A stretch of 64,000 nucleotides of DNA from Propionivibrio limicola. GTDB taxonomy: Bacteria; Pseudomonadota; Gammaproteobacteria; Burkholderiales; Rhodocyclaceae. How positions within the stretch are numbered: the stretch's first letter is position 1; every line of letters begins with the position of its first letter. Position numbers and translations under genes: made by a program. The DNA lies in NCBI RefSeq assembly GCF_009469695.1, contig NZ_SSSR01000001.1, positions 248,001-312,000 of the forward strand. The letters are read 5' to 3'. Below are positions 47,321-57,382 of the stretch, one piece after another. The notes under the pieces were generated by a model. That model made no database searches and had not been told where the DNA came from. It worked only from the letters and a program-made list of their open reading frames with translations.

Positions 47321-48418
47321 ATGACTCCCCCCCTCCGAATGCCAGTACTGAAGCACCTTCCAGCCGTTTTTATCGGATTTTCCCTGCTATTTGGCACGTC
47401 TTTTGCCAGCGCCCAAACGCTGCCCGAGATTCAGAAACTGATGAAGCAAGGCCAAATGCCGCAGGCACTGGAAAAGGCCGATGCCTATATCGCCACAAAG
47501 CCGAAGGATGCCCAAGGCCGTTTCCTGAAGGGCGTCATCCTGACCGATTTGGGCCGCACCGGCGAAGCCATCACCACCTTCTCCAGGCTAACCGAGGACT
47601 ACCCGGAACTCCCGGAGCCCTACAATAACCTGGCTGTTCTCTACGCCCAGCAAAAGCAGTACGACAAGGCCCGTGCCGCCCTTGAAATGGCGATCCGGAC
47701 GCACCCGAGCTACGCCATAGCGCACGAGAATCTCGGTGATGTCTACGCAAAAATGGCAAGTCAGGCGTACAGCAAAGCACTGCAGATCGATGCATCGAAC
47801 ACGACGACGCAGACAAAGTTGTCACTGATCAAGGATCTGATCAGCGACACGACAAAGCCGCAAGGCGCCAAGCCGGCCCCCGCACCGGCCCAACCGACGA
47901 CCAACGCTCCCGCCAAGCCCATCGCGCCAGAAAAGGGGGCCAGCGCAGTGAATAACCTGACGGCTTCGGCAACGGCGCAACCCGCCAAGCCCGTCGCCCA
48001 AGCGACAAAAGCATCCGAGAAGACGACCGAACCAACCGCGTCGCAGCCCCAGAGCGCTGCCGAAAAAGCCGTTACTAACGGCAGCGAGGAAGATGTCGCC
48101 AAGGCTTTGCAGACATGGGCCAAGGCTTGGTCGCGCAAGGACGTCAAATCCTATCTGGGAAGCTACGCAAAGAATTTCCAGCCCCCGAAAGGCATGTCGC
48201 GCAAGGCCTGGGAAGCCGAGCGCACTCAGCGGATAGGCAAGCGCGGAACGATTCAGGTTGACGTCGATAACATCAAGGTCTCGATTTCGGACGACACCGC
48301 CACGGTCCGTTTCCGCCAACACTACAACTCTTCATCACTCAAATCATCCACCAGCAAGACGATTGTCTTCGTAAAGTCGGGTGGTAAATGGCTGATTCAG
48401 CAGGAACGTATCGGTTGA
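47321..48418 (+). CDS. TPR protein with C-terminal NTF2-like (Cds6-type) domain
   Basis: 365 residues from the ATG at 47321; ATG 47339 is an alternative, and neither has a strong ribosome-binding site. A signal peptide (VFIGFSLLFGTSFASA) is followed by TPR motifs (residues about 35-170, e.g. EPYNNLAVLYAQQKQYDKAR), a Pro/Ala/Thr/Lys linker, and a C-terminal NTF2-like domain (KALQTWAKAWSRKDVKSYLG to GGKWLIQQERIG). The same type of domain ends the next protein, an L,D-transpeptidase. It is probably a periplasmic envelope partner of that enzyme. The stop overlaps the next start (TGATG). Confidence 0.75.
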   Translation: MTPPLRMPVLKHLPAVFIGFSLLFGTSFASAQTLPEIQKLMKQGQMPQALEKADAYIATKPKDAQGRFLKGVILTDLGRTGEAITTFSRLTEDYPELPEPYNNLAVLYAQQKQYDKARAALEMAIRTHPSYAIAHENLGDVYAKMASQAYSKALQIDASNTTTQTKLSLIKDLISDTTKPQGAKPAPAPAQPTTNAPAKPIAPEKGASAVNNLTASATAQPAKPVAQATKASEKTTEPTASQPQSAAEKAVTNGSEEDVAKALQTWAKAWSRKDVKSYLGSYAKNFQPPKGMSRKAWEAERTQRIGKRGTIQVDVDNIKVSISDDTATVRFRQHYNSSSLKSSTSKTIVFVKSGGKWLIQQERIG

Positions 48419-49617
48419 TGCGCTGGCTGCGCCTCGCCTTGGGCCTGCTGGCTTTTCTGGCCACCGGGCCCGGCGTCGTTGCCCGGCTTGAAGAACGCCC
48501 ACGGACATTTTCGGACGCTGGTCCGGAAACGCAACTGCTCAAGGTCTTCGAGGAGATCGAGAATAACCGCTTGGCCAAGGCGCTCGAACGCACCGAAAAC
48601 CTGTTGGCGCAATACCCGAATTTTCGTCTCGCCCACCTGATCAAAGGCGACCTCCTCCTTGCCCGAGGCCGGCCGATTTCCGAATTTGGCAACGCGGCCA
48701 ACTCCTCTCGGAGCGAACTGAGCGACCTGCGCGAAGAAGCCGTTGTTCGCCTCAAGGCCTACCGAAATCGGCCGATGGCCGGCGATTACGTACCACGCTA
48801 TCTGCTGCAAATGCAGCCCGACCAGAAGCACGCGATTGTCGTCGACACGCGCAAGTCGCGGCTTTACCTGTACCGGAACGATAACGGGCGCCCACGCTTC
48901 GTAGCCGATTACTACATCACCCAAGGCAAGCTTGGCGCGGGGAAGACCCGGGAAGGCGACAAGAAAACCCCAACCGGCGTCTACCATGTCACCGGCAACC
49001 TTTCCCCCAAGAAGGTCGGGGATTTCTACGGATCGGGGGCTTTCCCGATCAATTACCCCAACGAATGGGACAAACGACAAGGCCGCAACGGGCATGGTAT
49101 CTGGCTGCACGGCACGCCCTCCGATACGTACGCGCGGCCTCCAAAGGCCTCTGACGGATGCGTCGTTCTCTCGAACACCGACCTGAACGCGCTGGCCAGG
49201 AATCTGCAAGTCGGCCTGACACCCGTGATCATCAGCGACTCGGTCGAATGGCTAACCCTTGATGACTGGCAGAACGAGCGCAAAGCACTGAACAACAAGA
49301 TCGACGAATGGCGCCAGGACTGGGAGAGCCGCGACACGAACCGTTTCCTGCGACATTACTCGGCTAAATTCAGAACGTCGGACCAAACTTTTGACCAGTT
49401 CGCCAAGCAAAAGCATCAGGTCAATACGGGCAAACAGTGGATCAAGGTCAATCTGTCCAGTGTTTCCATGTTCCGCGACCCCGGTCAGGACGATCTTGCC
49501 GTCGTCACGTTCGACCAGGACTACCAGAGCAACAACCTCAACAATCGGATGAAAAAACGCCAGTACTGGCTCCGGGAGAATGGGGCCTGGAAAATTATTT
49601 ACGAAGGGAATGCTTGA
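48418..49617 (+). CDS. L,D-transpeptidase (YkuD) with C-terminal NTF2-like domain
   Basis: 399 residues from the ATG at 48418, which begins with a clear signal peptide ([18 protein letters not shown]). A helical region precedes the YkuD domain. The catalytic motif is complete: His231 in [11 protein letters not shown] and Cys248 in [11 protein letters not shown]. The C-terminal NTF2-like domain (about 295-399) resembles that of the upstream TPR protein and of Cds6-type proteins. It cross-links peptidoglycan or attaches proteins to it in the periplasm. The start and stop overlap both neighbours by one base, so the envelope genes are coupled. Confidence 0.88.
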   Translation: MRWLRLALGLLAFLATGPGVVARLEERPRTFSDAGPETQLLKVFEEIENNRLAKALERTENLLAQYPNFRLAHLIKGDLLLARGRPISEFGNAANSSRSELSDLREEAVVRLKAYRNRPMAGDYVPRYLLQMQPDQKHAIVVDTRKSRLYLYRNDNGRPRFVADYYITQGKLGAGKTREGDKKTPTGVYHVTGNLSPKKVGDFYGSGAFPINYPNEWDKRQGRNGHGIWLHGTPSDTYARPPKASDGCVVLSNTDLNALARNLQVGLTPVIISDSVEWLTLDDWQNERKALNNKIDEWRQDWESRDTNRFLRHYSAKFRTSDQTFDQFAKQKHQVNTGKQWIKVNLSSVSMFRDPGQDDLAVVTFDQDYQSNNLNNRMKKRQYWLRENGAWKIIYEGNA

Positions 49618-50198
49618 TGCGATTCTGCCTTGCCAAACTTGTTCGCCATACCGCACTGGCTGCTTCAGCAATGTTTATCGCCGCAACGGTAACGGCCGCG
49701 CCGACCGTCGAAATGCAGACGACTCACGGCACTATCATCCTCGAACTGAGCCAGGAAAAGGCACCGGAAACCGTCCGGAATTTCTTGCAGTACGCGAAAG
49801 ACGGGTTCTACACGGAGACCATTTTCCATCGCGTCATCAGCGGCTTCATGATCCAGGGTGGAGGTTTCCTGAAAGACATGGCCGAAAAACCGACCCGTGC
49901 GCCCATTGCCAACGAAGCCAAGAACGGACTGAAAAATCAGCGCGGTACCATCGCCATGGCCCGCCGCCCCTCGGCGCACTCGGCAACGGCCCAGTTTTTC
50001 ATCAATCACAAGGACAATGCCGCGCTTGATTTTCCTTCGCCCGACGGTTGGGGCTACGCCGTTTTCGGCAAGGTCGTCAAAGGCATGGACGTTGTCGACA
50101 AAATTGCCGCCGCACCGACTACGACGCGTGGCATGCATCAGGACGTCCCCGTCGAACCCGTCATCATCCAGACGGTCAAAATTCTCTCTGACAAATAA
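49617..50198 (+). CDS. ppiA: Periplasmic peptidyl-prolyl cis-trans isomerase A (cyclophilin)
   Basis: 193 residues. A signal peptide ([16 protein letters not shown]) precedes a complete cyclophilin domain: [15 protein letters not shown] with the catalytic arginine, [20 protein letters not shown], and [20 protein letters not shown]. Its start overlaps the transpeptidase stop by one base, with a GAAGGGA site. It would assist folding of exported proteins. The cytoplasmic paralogue ppiB follows 9 bp later. Confidence 0.92.
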   Translation: MRFCLAKLVRHTALAASAMFIAATVTAAPTVEMQTTHGTIILELSQEKAPETVRNFLQYAKDGFYTETIFHRVISGFMIQGGGFLKDMAEKPTRAPIANEAKNGLKNQRGTIAMARRPSAHSATAQFFINHKDNAALDFPSPDGWGYAVFGKVVKGMDVVDKIAAAPTTTRGMHQDVPVEPVIIQTVKILSDK

Positions 50199-50207
50199 GG
50201 AAATTAC

Positions 50208-50699
50208 ATGATCAAGCTGCACACCAATTTCGGCGTCATCGCGCTCGAACTCGACGCTGAGAAAGCCCCGGAAACGACGAAGAACTTTATCAGCTACGCC
50301 GAATCAGGCCACTACGACAACACCATTTTCCATCGCGTCATTGACGGCTTCATGATTCAGGGCGGCGGTTTCGAGCCGGGCATGAAGCAGAAACCCTGCA
50401 ACGCGCCGATCAAGAACGAGGCCGACAACGGCCTGAAGAACAACGCTTACACCATCGCCATGGCACGGACCAACGACCCGCACTCGGCGACAGCCCAGTT
50501 CTTCATCAACGTCGCCGACAATGACTTCCTCAACTTCAGGGCACCAAACGCCAGCGGCTGGGGCTACTGCGTTTTTGGCAAAGTGACCGAAGGTCAGGAT
50601 GTGGTCGACAAAATCAAGAGCGTCAAAACCGGAAACGCCGGATTCCACCAAGACGTTCCCGCGCAGGATGTCGTTATCGAGCGTGCCGAGGTTTGCTGA
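50208..50699 (+). CDS. ppiB: Cytoplasmic peptidyl-prolyl cis-trans isomerase B (cyclophilin)
   Basis: 163 residues without a signal peptide, otherwise a full cyclophilin ([55 protein letters not shown]). An AAGGAA site precedes the ATG. The close similarity and adjacency to ppiA suggest an old duplication with different targeting; ppiB-lpxH neighbours occur in other proteobacteria. Confidence 0.94.
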   Translation: MIKLHTNFGVIALELDAEKAPETTKNFISYAESGHYDNTIFHRVIDGFMIQGGGFEPGMKQKPCNAPIKNEADNGLKNNAYTIAMARTNDPHSATAQFFINVADNDFLNFRAPNASGWGYCVFGKVTEGQDVVDKIKSVKTGNAGFHQDVPAQDVVIERAEVC

Positions 50700-50751
50700 G
50701 CAAAACGCGCCAGCGGCCGCTTAACATCCTGCCAAGAGCGAAGACAGATTC

Positions 50752-51504
50752 GTGATTCATTTCCTGTCCGACCTGCATCTTTCGCCGCAAACCCCTAGCC
50801 TGACCGGCCTGTTTCTCGACTACCTCGGGAAACAGGCACGGGGGGTCGAACACGTCTTCATCCTCGGCGACCTTTTCGAAGCCTGGCCCGGAGATGATTG
50901 CATCGACGCCCCGGAGGACTCCCACCCGTCCCTGATTGTGAATGGACTGCGCCACCTGACTGAAAATGGCGTAAACGTATCGGTGATGCATGGCAACCGT
51001 GATTTTTTATTGGGCGAGGGTTTCGCAAAACGCAGCGGTTGCCGTTTGATTCCCGACCCTTTCACGCTTTCCTTGCCTGGCGGACAGTTCGTCCTGTCGC
51101 ACGGTGATGCGCTGTGCACAGACGACCGGAACTACCTGGATCTCCGCAGACATATCCGGACCGAAGAATGGAAACGCGCATTTCTCGACCAACCGCTGGC
51201 ACGACGTCGGGAAATCATTGCCGGTTTTCGCGTCAAAAGTGAAGAGTCAAAACGCGAAAAGCAAAAGCTTTCCCCATCCCTGATGGACGTCAATGCGGTG
51301 GCCACCGACGACTTCCTGCGCGCACATGGTTACGCCACGTTCATTCACGGCCACACCCACCGACCGGAGACCCATGAACACATGGTCGACGGGATACTCG
51401 TCGAACGCTGGGTTCTCTCCGATTGGCGCGACGACTGTGGGCAAATTATTTCCTGGGATGGCGAGAAACTTCGCAGAGAATACCTACGATTCGCCCCTCA
51501 ATAA
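50752..51504 (+). CDS. lpxH: UDP-2,3-diacylglucosamine diphosphatase LpxH
   Basis: Hydrolyses UDP-2,3-diacylglucosamine to lipid X in lipid A synthesis, peripheral to the inner membrane. 250 residues from a GTG start at 50752. The metallophosphoesterase motifs are all present: SDLHLSP, GDLFEAWPGDD, GNRDFLLG, LSHGD and HGHTHRP. It follows ppiB by 52 bp. Confidence 0.93.
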   Translation: MIHFLSDLHLSPQTPSLTGLFLDYLGKQARGVEHVFILGDLFEAWPGDDCIDAPEDSHPSLIVNGLRHLTENGVNVSVMHGNRDFLLGEGFAKRSGCRLIPDPFTLSLPGGQFVLSHGDALCTDDRNYLDLRRHIRTEEWKRAFLDQPLARRREIIAGFRVKSEESKREKQKLSPSLMDVNAVATDDFLRAHGYATFIHGHTHRPETHEHMVDGILVERWVLSDWRDDCGQIISWDGEKLRREYLRFAPQ

Positions 51505-51604
51505 TCTGCTAAGTGCAAGTACTTAGGAAGAGTTGCCCCGCCCATCTACGCCAAGGCTCAGTGTAGAATGCCGGGCCCGAATGAACCCACAGACACGATC
51601 CTGA

Positions 51605-52477
51605 ATGAAATACATCGCACCCGAACTGTCGATCAACCTGCTAGAGCAAGAGATTGAGCGTAACGTTTCTGCCGCCCTGACGGAAGACGTAGGCGAAGGC
51701 GACCTGACCGCACAACTCGTACCGGATAATGTCATTGCCACAGCCACCGTGATCTCGCGTGAAAAGGCCATACTTTGCGGAACCCAGTGGTTTACTCGCT
51801 GCTTTGCGAAAATCGACGCCGATACCGAAATCATCTGGAAGGCAACTGACGGGGACATCATCCATCCAGGCCAGACCTTGTGCGAAATCAAGGGCAAAGC
51901 ACGCTCGCTTTTGACCAGCGAACGTGCCGGGCTCAACTTCCTGCAAATGCTCTCCGGCGTTGCGAGCAAGGCTTGGCGCTACACGGAAGCCGTTGCTGGA
52001 ACGGGAGCGAAAATCGTCGACACGCGAAAAACGCTTCCGGGCCTTCGTCTTGCCCAAAAATATGCGGTCGCCTGCGGCGGCGGATGCAATCATCGGATCG
52101 GCCTTTACGACGCCATCCTGATCAAGGAAAACCATATTCTCGCCGCTGGCAGCATTGCTGCGGCCATGTCGGCCGCAAAACAAGTCGCCGGAGCGGTCAA
52201 TCGCTGCAAATTCATCGAGATCGAAGTCGAAACTCTGCAAGAACTGGAAGAAGCCCTTGCCGCCGGCGCTCAAATGATTCTGCTTGATAACATGACGCTC
52301 GACCAAATGCACGAGGCGGTGGCTATCACGAAAGGATGTGCCGTGCTCGAAGCGTCGGGCAACGTAAGCCTCGAAACGGTTCGCAGCATCGCCGAAACAG
52401 GCGTCGACCGCATCTCGGTTGGCGGCCTTACCAAAAACGTGCGCGCCGTCGACTTGTCGATGCGACTCCAGGAGTAG
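51605..52477 (+). CDS. nadC: Nicotinate-nucleotide pyrophosphorylase (carboxylating)
   Basis: Converts quinolinate and PRPP to nicotinate mononucleotide in de novo NAD synthesis. 290 residues. Recognisable blocks are ALTEDVGEGDLTAQLVP, ERAGLNFLQMLSGVAS, VDTRKTLPGLRLAQKYAV, HRIGLYDAILIKENHI, IEIEVETLQELEEAL, MILLDNM and LEASGNVSLETVRSIAETGV. Start ATG 51605. It ends at a strong hairpin shared with the converging thrC. Confidence 0.95.
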   Translation: MKYIAPELSINLLEQEIERNVSAALTEDVGEGDLTAQLVPDNVIATATVISREKAILCGTQWFTRCFAKIDADTEIIWKATDGDIIHPGQTLCEIKGKARSLLTSERAGLNFLQMLSGVASKAWRYTEAVAGTGAKIVDTRKTLPGLRLAQKYAVACGGGCNHRIGLYDAILIKENHILAAGSIAAAMSAAKQVAGAVNRCKFIEIEVETLQELEEALAAGAQMILLDNMTLDQMHEAVAITKGCAVLEASGNVSLETVRSIAETGVDRISVGGLTKNVRAVDLSMRLQE

Positions 52478-52514
52478 CTCTGCTCCGCCCGACCGGGCGG
52501 ATAGACTCATTGGG

Positions 52515-52548
52515 AAACACAAAGGGCGCCGAGGCGCCCTTTGTGTTT
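52515..52548. terminator. Bidirectional terminator between nadC and thrC
   Basis: A perfect 16-bp inverted repeat (AAACACAAAGGGCGCC with its complement) around a GA turn, A-rich at one end and T-rich at the other, so it serves both strands. Confidence 0.9.
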
Positions 52549-52564
52549 CTTCAGCGAAGCATAT

Positions 52565-52595
52565 GAACTGATGCCGCAAGGTGCGGCATCAGTTC
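52565..52595 (-). terminator. Hairpin just after the thrC stop
   Basis: Perfect 14-bp stem GAACTGATGCCGCA/TGCGGCATCAGTTC with loop AGG, 7 bp from the thrC stop. There is no T-run of its own; it lies next to the stronger terminator at 52515. Confidence 0.6.
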
Positions 52596-52601
52596 CACCC
52601 G

Positions 52602-54047
52602 TCAGCTCATGCCAAGCTTCGCGACAATATATTGCTTCACAGCCTCTGTATCGACATCGAGAACCTCCACCCGCTGCGGCAGGTTCTCGATCCCCTGCAA
52701 CCCGGCAGGACGGTCGGGACGCTTGCCGAGCGCTTCAACGATCGTATCCTCGAACTTGGCAGGCAAGGCTGTCTCCAGTACCAAGGTTGGCATATCGGGC
52801 GAGAGATTTTCCTGCGCCACCTTCAGGCCATCGGCGGTATGGGTATCAATCATCACACCGAACTTCTCGTGAGCATCGCGAATTACCGTCAAGCGATCAG
52901 CGTGACAACTTCTGCCGGAGACAAATCCAAATTCGCCCAGGCGTGCGAAATAAGGCGTATTCGACAAATCGAAACTCCCGCCGGCATCGACCTTGGCCCA
53001 CATTTCACGAATGACCGCCGGATCTCGACCGACAAGATCAAATACAAAGCGCTCGAAGTTGGACGCCTTGGAGATATCCATCGACGGGCTCGACGTTGCA
53101 TGCGTCTCGACCGTTCCACGCGGACGATAAATCCCGGTACGGAAGAATTCATCGAGCACATCGTTCTCGTTTGTCGCCAACACCAGGCGACCGATCGGCA
53201 GCCCCATCATGCGCGCGATATGACCGGCGCAAATGTTGCCGAAGTTTCCGGACGGCACGGCAAAAGCAACCTTTTCGTCGTTGGATTGGGTTGCTGCGAA
53301 ATACCCCTTGAAGTAATAGACGATCTGGGCCGCGACCCGCGCCCAGTTGATCGAATTGACAGCGCCGATCTTGTATTTCGTCTTGAAGGCGTGGTCGTTG
53401 GAAACAGCTTTGACGATGTCCTGGGCATCGTCAAACATGCCGCGCACCGCAATGTTGAAGATGTTCTCGTCTTGCAGTGAGTACATCTGGGCGCGCTGGA
53501 ACGGACTCATCTTGCCAAAGGGCGAAAGCATGAAGACGCGGATTCCGTGCTTGCCACGCATGGCGTATTCCGCGGCCGATCCGGTATCGCCGGAGGTCGC
53601 GCCGAGGATATTGATTTCCTCGCCACGCTTCTCCAGGACGTACTCGAAGAGATTACCGAGCAACTGCATCGCCATGTCCTTGAAGGCCAACGTCGGCCCG
53701 TTGGACAACTCCAACAACCCCAGGCCGGGACGCAACCAGCAAACCGGCGTGATTTCTTCGGAATTCCCCCCCGCACGCCCGTTGCAATAGACATCGGCGG
53801 TATACGTCTTGAAAATCAGTGTCTTGAGATCATCCGCCGGGATGTCGTCGATGAACTTCGAAAGCACCGCAAACGCCAGCTCGGGGTATGACATGCTTCG
53901 CCAAGCATCGAGCTCGGTCCGTGTCACCTGCGGATAGGTTTCGGGCAAATACAACCCGCCATCAGGCGCAAGCCCCCCCAAGAGAATTTCCGTAAATGAT
54001 TTTTTGGGTGACTTTTCAAAATCACCCCGAGTCGAGATATAACGCAT
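52602..54047 (-). CDS. thrC: Threonine synthase
   Basis: PLP-dependent conversion of O-phosphohomoserine to threonine. 481 residues, the longer type 2 form. The N-terminal domain (MRYISTRGDFEKSPKKSFTEI) precedes the PLP lysine in SNGPTLAFKDMAMQLLG; GATSGDTGSAAEYAMRG and the phosphate-binding VPSGNFGNICAGH are present. Downstream of hom on the same strand; the 169-bp gap between them holds a CCGCCG/CGGCGG hairpin. Confidence 0.95.
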   Translation of the reverse strand: MRYISTRGDFEKSPKKSFTEILLGGLAPDGGLYLPETYPQVTRTELDAWRSMSYPELAFAVLSKFIDDIPADDLKTLIFKTYTADVYCNGRAGGNSEEITPVCWLRPGLGLLELSNGPTLAFKDMAMQLLGNLFEYVLEKRGEEINILGATSGDTGSAAEYAMRGKHGIRVFMLSPFGKMSPFQRAQMYSLQDENIFNIAVRGMFDDAQDIVKAVSNDHAFKTKYKIGAVNSINWARVAAQIVYYFKGYFAATQSNDEKVAFAVPSGNFGNICAGHIARMMGLPIGRLVLATNENDVLDEFFRTGIYRPRGTVETHATSSPSMDISKASNFERFVFDLVGRDPAVIREMWAKVDAGGSFDLSNTPYFARLGEFGFVSGRSCHADRLTVIRDAHEKFGVMIDTHTADGLKVAQENLSPDMPTLVLETALPAKFEDTIVEALGKRPDRPAGLQGIENLPQRVEVLDVDTEAVKQYIVAKLGMS

Positions 54048-54216
54048 GGGAAGTTTAACTAATTAATAAATAAGCGGAATTATCGGTTGGCTGTGCAGTT
54101 TACCATGCCTCGCACCGCCGCCCGGCGGCGGCTTTCAGCCTCCGGCAAGGCGGCACAGGCATTCGCGATGCACATCTGCAATCCAATGGACGTACAAACC
54201 CGAGCCCTCCTGGCAC

Positions 54217-55527
54217 TCAGACAAGCTCTTCCAAACGCAGCCGCGTTACTTTCCCGTTGACGACGGACAACTGTTCAATCCGCGCCAGCGCCGCATCGAT
54301 GTTCTTCTCGCGTGTCTGGTGCGTCAACATGATGATATCGGTCTGTTCCTCGCCCTCGCCCGGCTCTCGCTGAATCATCGCGTCGATCGAAATCTGGTGA
54401 TCGGCCAGAATGCGCGTGATGTCCGCCAGAACACCCGGCTTATCCTCAACCCGCAAGCGCAAGTAATAGCTGGTCACAATCTCGGACAACGGCAGCACGG
54501 GCAGGTCAACCATGGCGTCCGGCTGGAAGGCAAGATGCGGCACGCGATGTTCCGGATCGGCCGTATGCATCCGTGTCACATCAACGAGGTCGGCAATGAC
54601 CGACGACGCTGTCGGCTCGGCGCCGGCGCCCTTTCCGTAATAAAGCGTTGCCCCGACAGCATCGCCCTTCACCAATACCGCATTCATCGCCCCTTCGACA
54701 TTCGCGATCAGGCGCTTGGCCGGAATCAGCGTCGGGTGTACGCGCAATTCGACGCCCTCGGGCGTGCGTTTGGTAATGCCCAACAGCTTGATGCGATAGC
54801 CAAGTTGCTCGGCGTATTTGATATCGACAGCATCGAGCTTGCTGATCCCTTCGATGTACGCCTTGTCGAAAGCGACCGGCGTTCCGAAGGCAATGGCGCT
54901 CATCAGTGTCAGCTTGTGCGCCGCATCAATGCCTTCGATGTCAAAGGTCGGATCGGCTTCGGCGTAACCGAGTTTCTGCGCCTCCTTGAGCACCGCTGCA
55001 AAGGGCAACCCCTTGTCACGCATCTCGGAAAGAATGAAGTTGGTCGTGCCATTGATGATGCCGGCGATCCACTCGATGCGGTTCGCCGTCAGGCCTTCGC
55101 GCAGCGCCTTGATGATCGGGATACCGCCCGCCACGGCCGCCTCGAAGGCAACGGTTACACCCTTCTTTTGCGCCGCCGAGAAAATCTCGTTGCCATGCAT
55201 CGCCAGCAAGGCCTTGTTGGCCGTCACGACATGCTTGCCGTTCTCGATGGCCTTCAACACCAGTTCGCGCGCCACCCCATAGCCACCGATCAGCTCGACA
55301 ACGATATCGATGTCCGGATCAACAACAATACTGAATGCGTCATCGGTCACGCGGCAAGCGCCCGCCGTCACCTGCTTGGCGAGTTCGACATTCTTGTCGG
55401 CGACGGCCGTCACCTGAATCACCCGTCCAGCGCGGCGGGCGATTTCCTCTGCATTACGTTTGAGAACATTAAAGGTGCCGCCGCCTACCGTGCCAACCCC
55501 CAGAAGTCCAACATTGATCGGTTTCAT
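54217..55527 (-). CDS. hom: Homoserine dehydrogenase
   Basis: Reduces aspartate semialdehyde to homoserine in the threonine/methionine pathway. 436 residues. The Rossmann motif GLLGVGTVGGGTF is at the N-terminus, followed by the catalytic domain (GIINGTTNFILSEM, GYAEADPTFDIEGIDAAHKL) and a C-terminal ACT domain (about 355-430, RLRVEDKPGVLADITRIL) for allosteric control, typically by threonine. It lies 71 bp downstream of the aminotransferase gene, a common betaproteobacterial order ahead of thrC. Confidence 0.95.
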   Translation of the reverse strand: MKPINVGLLGVGTVGGGTFNVLKRNAEEIARRAGRVIQVTAVADKNVELAKQVTAGACRVTDDAFSIVVDPDIDIVVELIGGYGVARELVLKAIENGKHVVTANKALLAMHGNEIFSAAQKKGVTVAFEAAVAGGIPIIKALREGLTANRIEWIAGIINGTTNFILSEMRDKGLPFAAVLKEAQKLGYAEADPTFDIEGIDAAHKLTLMSAIAFGTPVAFDKAYIEGISKLDAVDIKYAEQLGYRIKLLGITKRTPEGVELRVHPTLIPAKRLIANVEGAMNAVLVKGDAVGATLYYGKGAGAEPTASSVIADLVDVTRMHTADPEHRVPHLAFQPDAMVDLPVLPLSEIVTSYYLRLRVEDKPGVLADITRILADHQISIDAMIQREPGEGEEQTDIIMLTHQTREKNIDAALARIEQLSVVNGKVTRLRLEELV

Positions 55528-55598
55528 CTCAAATCTTTCTTAAAACTGAACGAGGCGATGATTCCGCCCATTAAAAACATGTATGGCTAGACCTTCTA

Positions 55599-56825
55599 TC
55601 AGGTTCCGTGCCGTTTTCTGTAACCTTCGAGGAAACACGCCAAGCGCGAAATAGCGTCATGCAACATCTCTTCCTGCGGCAGGAAAACAAGGCGGAAGTG
55701 ATCCGTTCCCGGCCAGTTGAAGCCGCTCCCTTGAACGACCAGCACCTGCTGCTCACGCAAGAATTCGATCACGAAATCCTGATCGTCCTTGATCGGATAC
55801 ATTTCCGGATCGAGGCGGGGGAACATGTACATCGTTGCCTTCGGCTTGACGCAGGTAACGCCGGGAATCGAGGTCACCATCTGGTGCGCCAAATCGCGTT
55901 GACGACACAACCGCCCTGACGGCGCCACCAGATCGTTGATGCTCTGGTAGCCATCGAGCGCCGCCTTGATGCCGTACTGTGCCGGAACGTTCGAACACAA
56001 CCGCATCGAGGCGAGCATTTCCAGCCCTTCGATGTAATCCGTCGCCGACGACTTGTCGCCGGAGATGACAACCCAGCCGGCGCGGTATCCGCAGGCACGG
56101 TAGTTCTTCGACAAACCATTGAAGGTAAAGGTAAGAACATCATCCGAGAGCGAGGCGATCGACACATGCTGCACGCCATCGTACAGAACCTTGTCGTACA
56201 CCTCGTCCGCAAAGATGATCAGGCCAAACTCGCGAGCGATCGCAACGATCTCGCGCAACACGCTCTCCGGATAAAGCGCACCGGTTGGATTATTCGGATT
56301 GATGATGACGATGGCGCGTGTGTTGGGCGTAATCTTGGCCCGGATATCGGCGACATCCGGCATCCAGTCGCTCTTCTCGTCGCACAGATAATGACGCGCC
56401 GTCCCACCGGAAAGGCAGACGGCCGCGGTCCACAGCGGATAGTCCGGCGCCGGGACGAGCACCTCGTCACCGGAATTGAGCAACCCGTTCATGCACATGA
56501 CGATCAGTTCGGAGACACCATTGCCGATATAGATGTCATTCAGGCCGACGCCCTTGATATGCTTCTCGGCCGCGTAACGCGCAATGGCTTCACGCGCAAC
56601 GATGACGCCCTTGGAATCCGAATAAGCCGCCGCCTCGCCAAGATGCTCGATCATAGACCGCTGAATATCCGCAGGTGCGTCGAAGGCGAATGCCCCAACA
56701 TTGCCGATATTGAGCTTGATGATCTTCTGTCCCGCATCCTCCATTCTTTGGGCCTGTTGCATAACGGGACCGCGAATATCATAGGAAACATGGGCCAGCT
56801 TGCGCGATTTGTAGACGGGCTTCAT
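55599..56825 (-). CDS. alaA: Class I aminotransferase, AlaA-like (glutamate-pyruvate type)
   Basis: 408 residues from the ATG at 56825, which has an AAGG site. PLP fold type I, with IGNGVSELIVMCMNGLLNSG, the conserved INPNNPTGALY, ADEVYDKVLYDG, the PLP lysine in NGLSKNYRACGYRAGW, and a C-terminal FRLVFLP arginine. The overall pattern resembles E. coli AlaA, which makes alanine from pyruvate and glutamate. Similar genes stand upstream of hom-thrC in many betaproteobacteria, and a role in aspartate-family metabolism cannot be excluded. Confidence 0.85.
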   Translation of the reverse strand: MKPVYKSRKLAHVSYDIRGPVMQQAQRMEDAGQKIIKLNIGNVGAFAFDAPADIQRSMIEHLGEAAAYSDSKGVIVAREAIARYAAEKHIKGVGLNDIYIGNGVSELIVMCMNGLLNSGDEVLVPAPDYPLWTAAVCLSGGTARHYLCDEKSDWMPDVADIRAKITPNTRAIVIINPNNPTGALYPESVLREIVAIAREFGLIIFADEVYDKVLYDGVQHVSIASLSDDVLTFTFNGLSKNYRACGYRAGWVVISGDKSSATDYIEGLEMLASMRLCSNVPAQYGIKAALDGYQSINDLVAPSGRLCRQRDLAHQMVTSIPGVTCVKPKATMYMFPRLDPEMYPIKDDQDFVIEFLREQQVLVVQGSGFNWPGTDHFRLVFLPQEEMLHDAISRLACFLEGYRKRHGT

Positions 56826-56969
56826 AACATTCAACCTTAGCGGCCCGACAACCCCAGGCCGTCCTCAAAATACCTATCGGATACCGGATCAGCACCCACG
56901 GTGCGTCTCGAATAAACCAACCGGCAAAAAGTTATAATCCTACTTTATCGAACCCAGCACCGCAATTTT

Positions 56970-57341
56970 ATGAAACTGCAACTTGACCGGATTTCTGGCC
57001 GGTACGCATTCACCGGCTACGGAGACGGTTACGTCAAAGTCAATGCCACCCGCCACACCGGCAACCTAGTAGTGCTTCCCGATCGACTGATCGAAGGCTG
57101 GACAGAGTCGAATTTCGACACGCTATCCGTCAGCGATTTCGAATTTCTCGTCACGCTGGATGCCGAAATTGTCATTCTGGGCACGGGGAACCTGCTGCGC
57201 TTTCCGCCCCCCGAACTCCTTCAACCGTTCATGAAAGCCCGCAAAGGACTCGAAATCATGGACATTCAGGCAGCTTGCCGCACCTATAACGTATTGACCG
57301 GCGAAGGACGCAATGTCGCCGCCGGCCTCATCTTTGGCTAA
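56970..57341 (+). CDS. Mth938-like domain protein (DUF498)
   Basis: 123 residues forming one Mth938-like (DUF498/DUF598) domain: GYVKVNATRHTGNLVVLPDR, DFEFLVTLDAEIVILGTGN, RFPPPELLQPFMKARKGLEIM, and DIQAACRTYNVLTGEGRNVA. Bacterial members have no settled function; a mitochondrial relative, NDUFAF3, assists complex I assembly. It is divergent from the aminotransferase and 41 bp upstream of the ArnD-like gene. Confidence 0.85.
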   Translation: MKLQLDRISGRYAFTGYGDGYVKVNATRHTGNLVVLPDRLIEGWTESNFDTLSVSDFEFLVTLDAEIVILGTGNLLRFPPPELLQPFMKARKGLEIMDIQAACRTYNVLTGEGRNVAAGLIFG

Positions 57342-57382
57342 GACAGCCGCCACCGGGAAATTGATCGGAACGCACCCGCCTC

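Noticed and set aside
54048-54216. GC-rich hairpin between hom and thrC as a terminator or attenuator
   Set aside because: CCGCCG/CGGCGG stem has no T-run on the coding strand and no leader peptide rich in Thr or Ile was seen; left unassigned.
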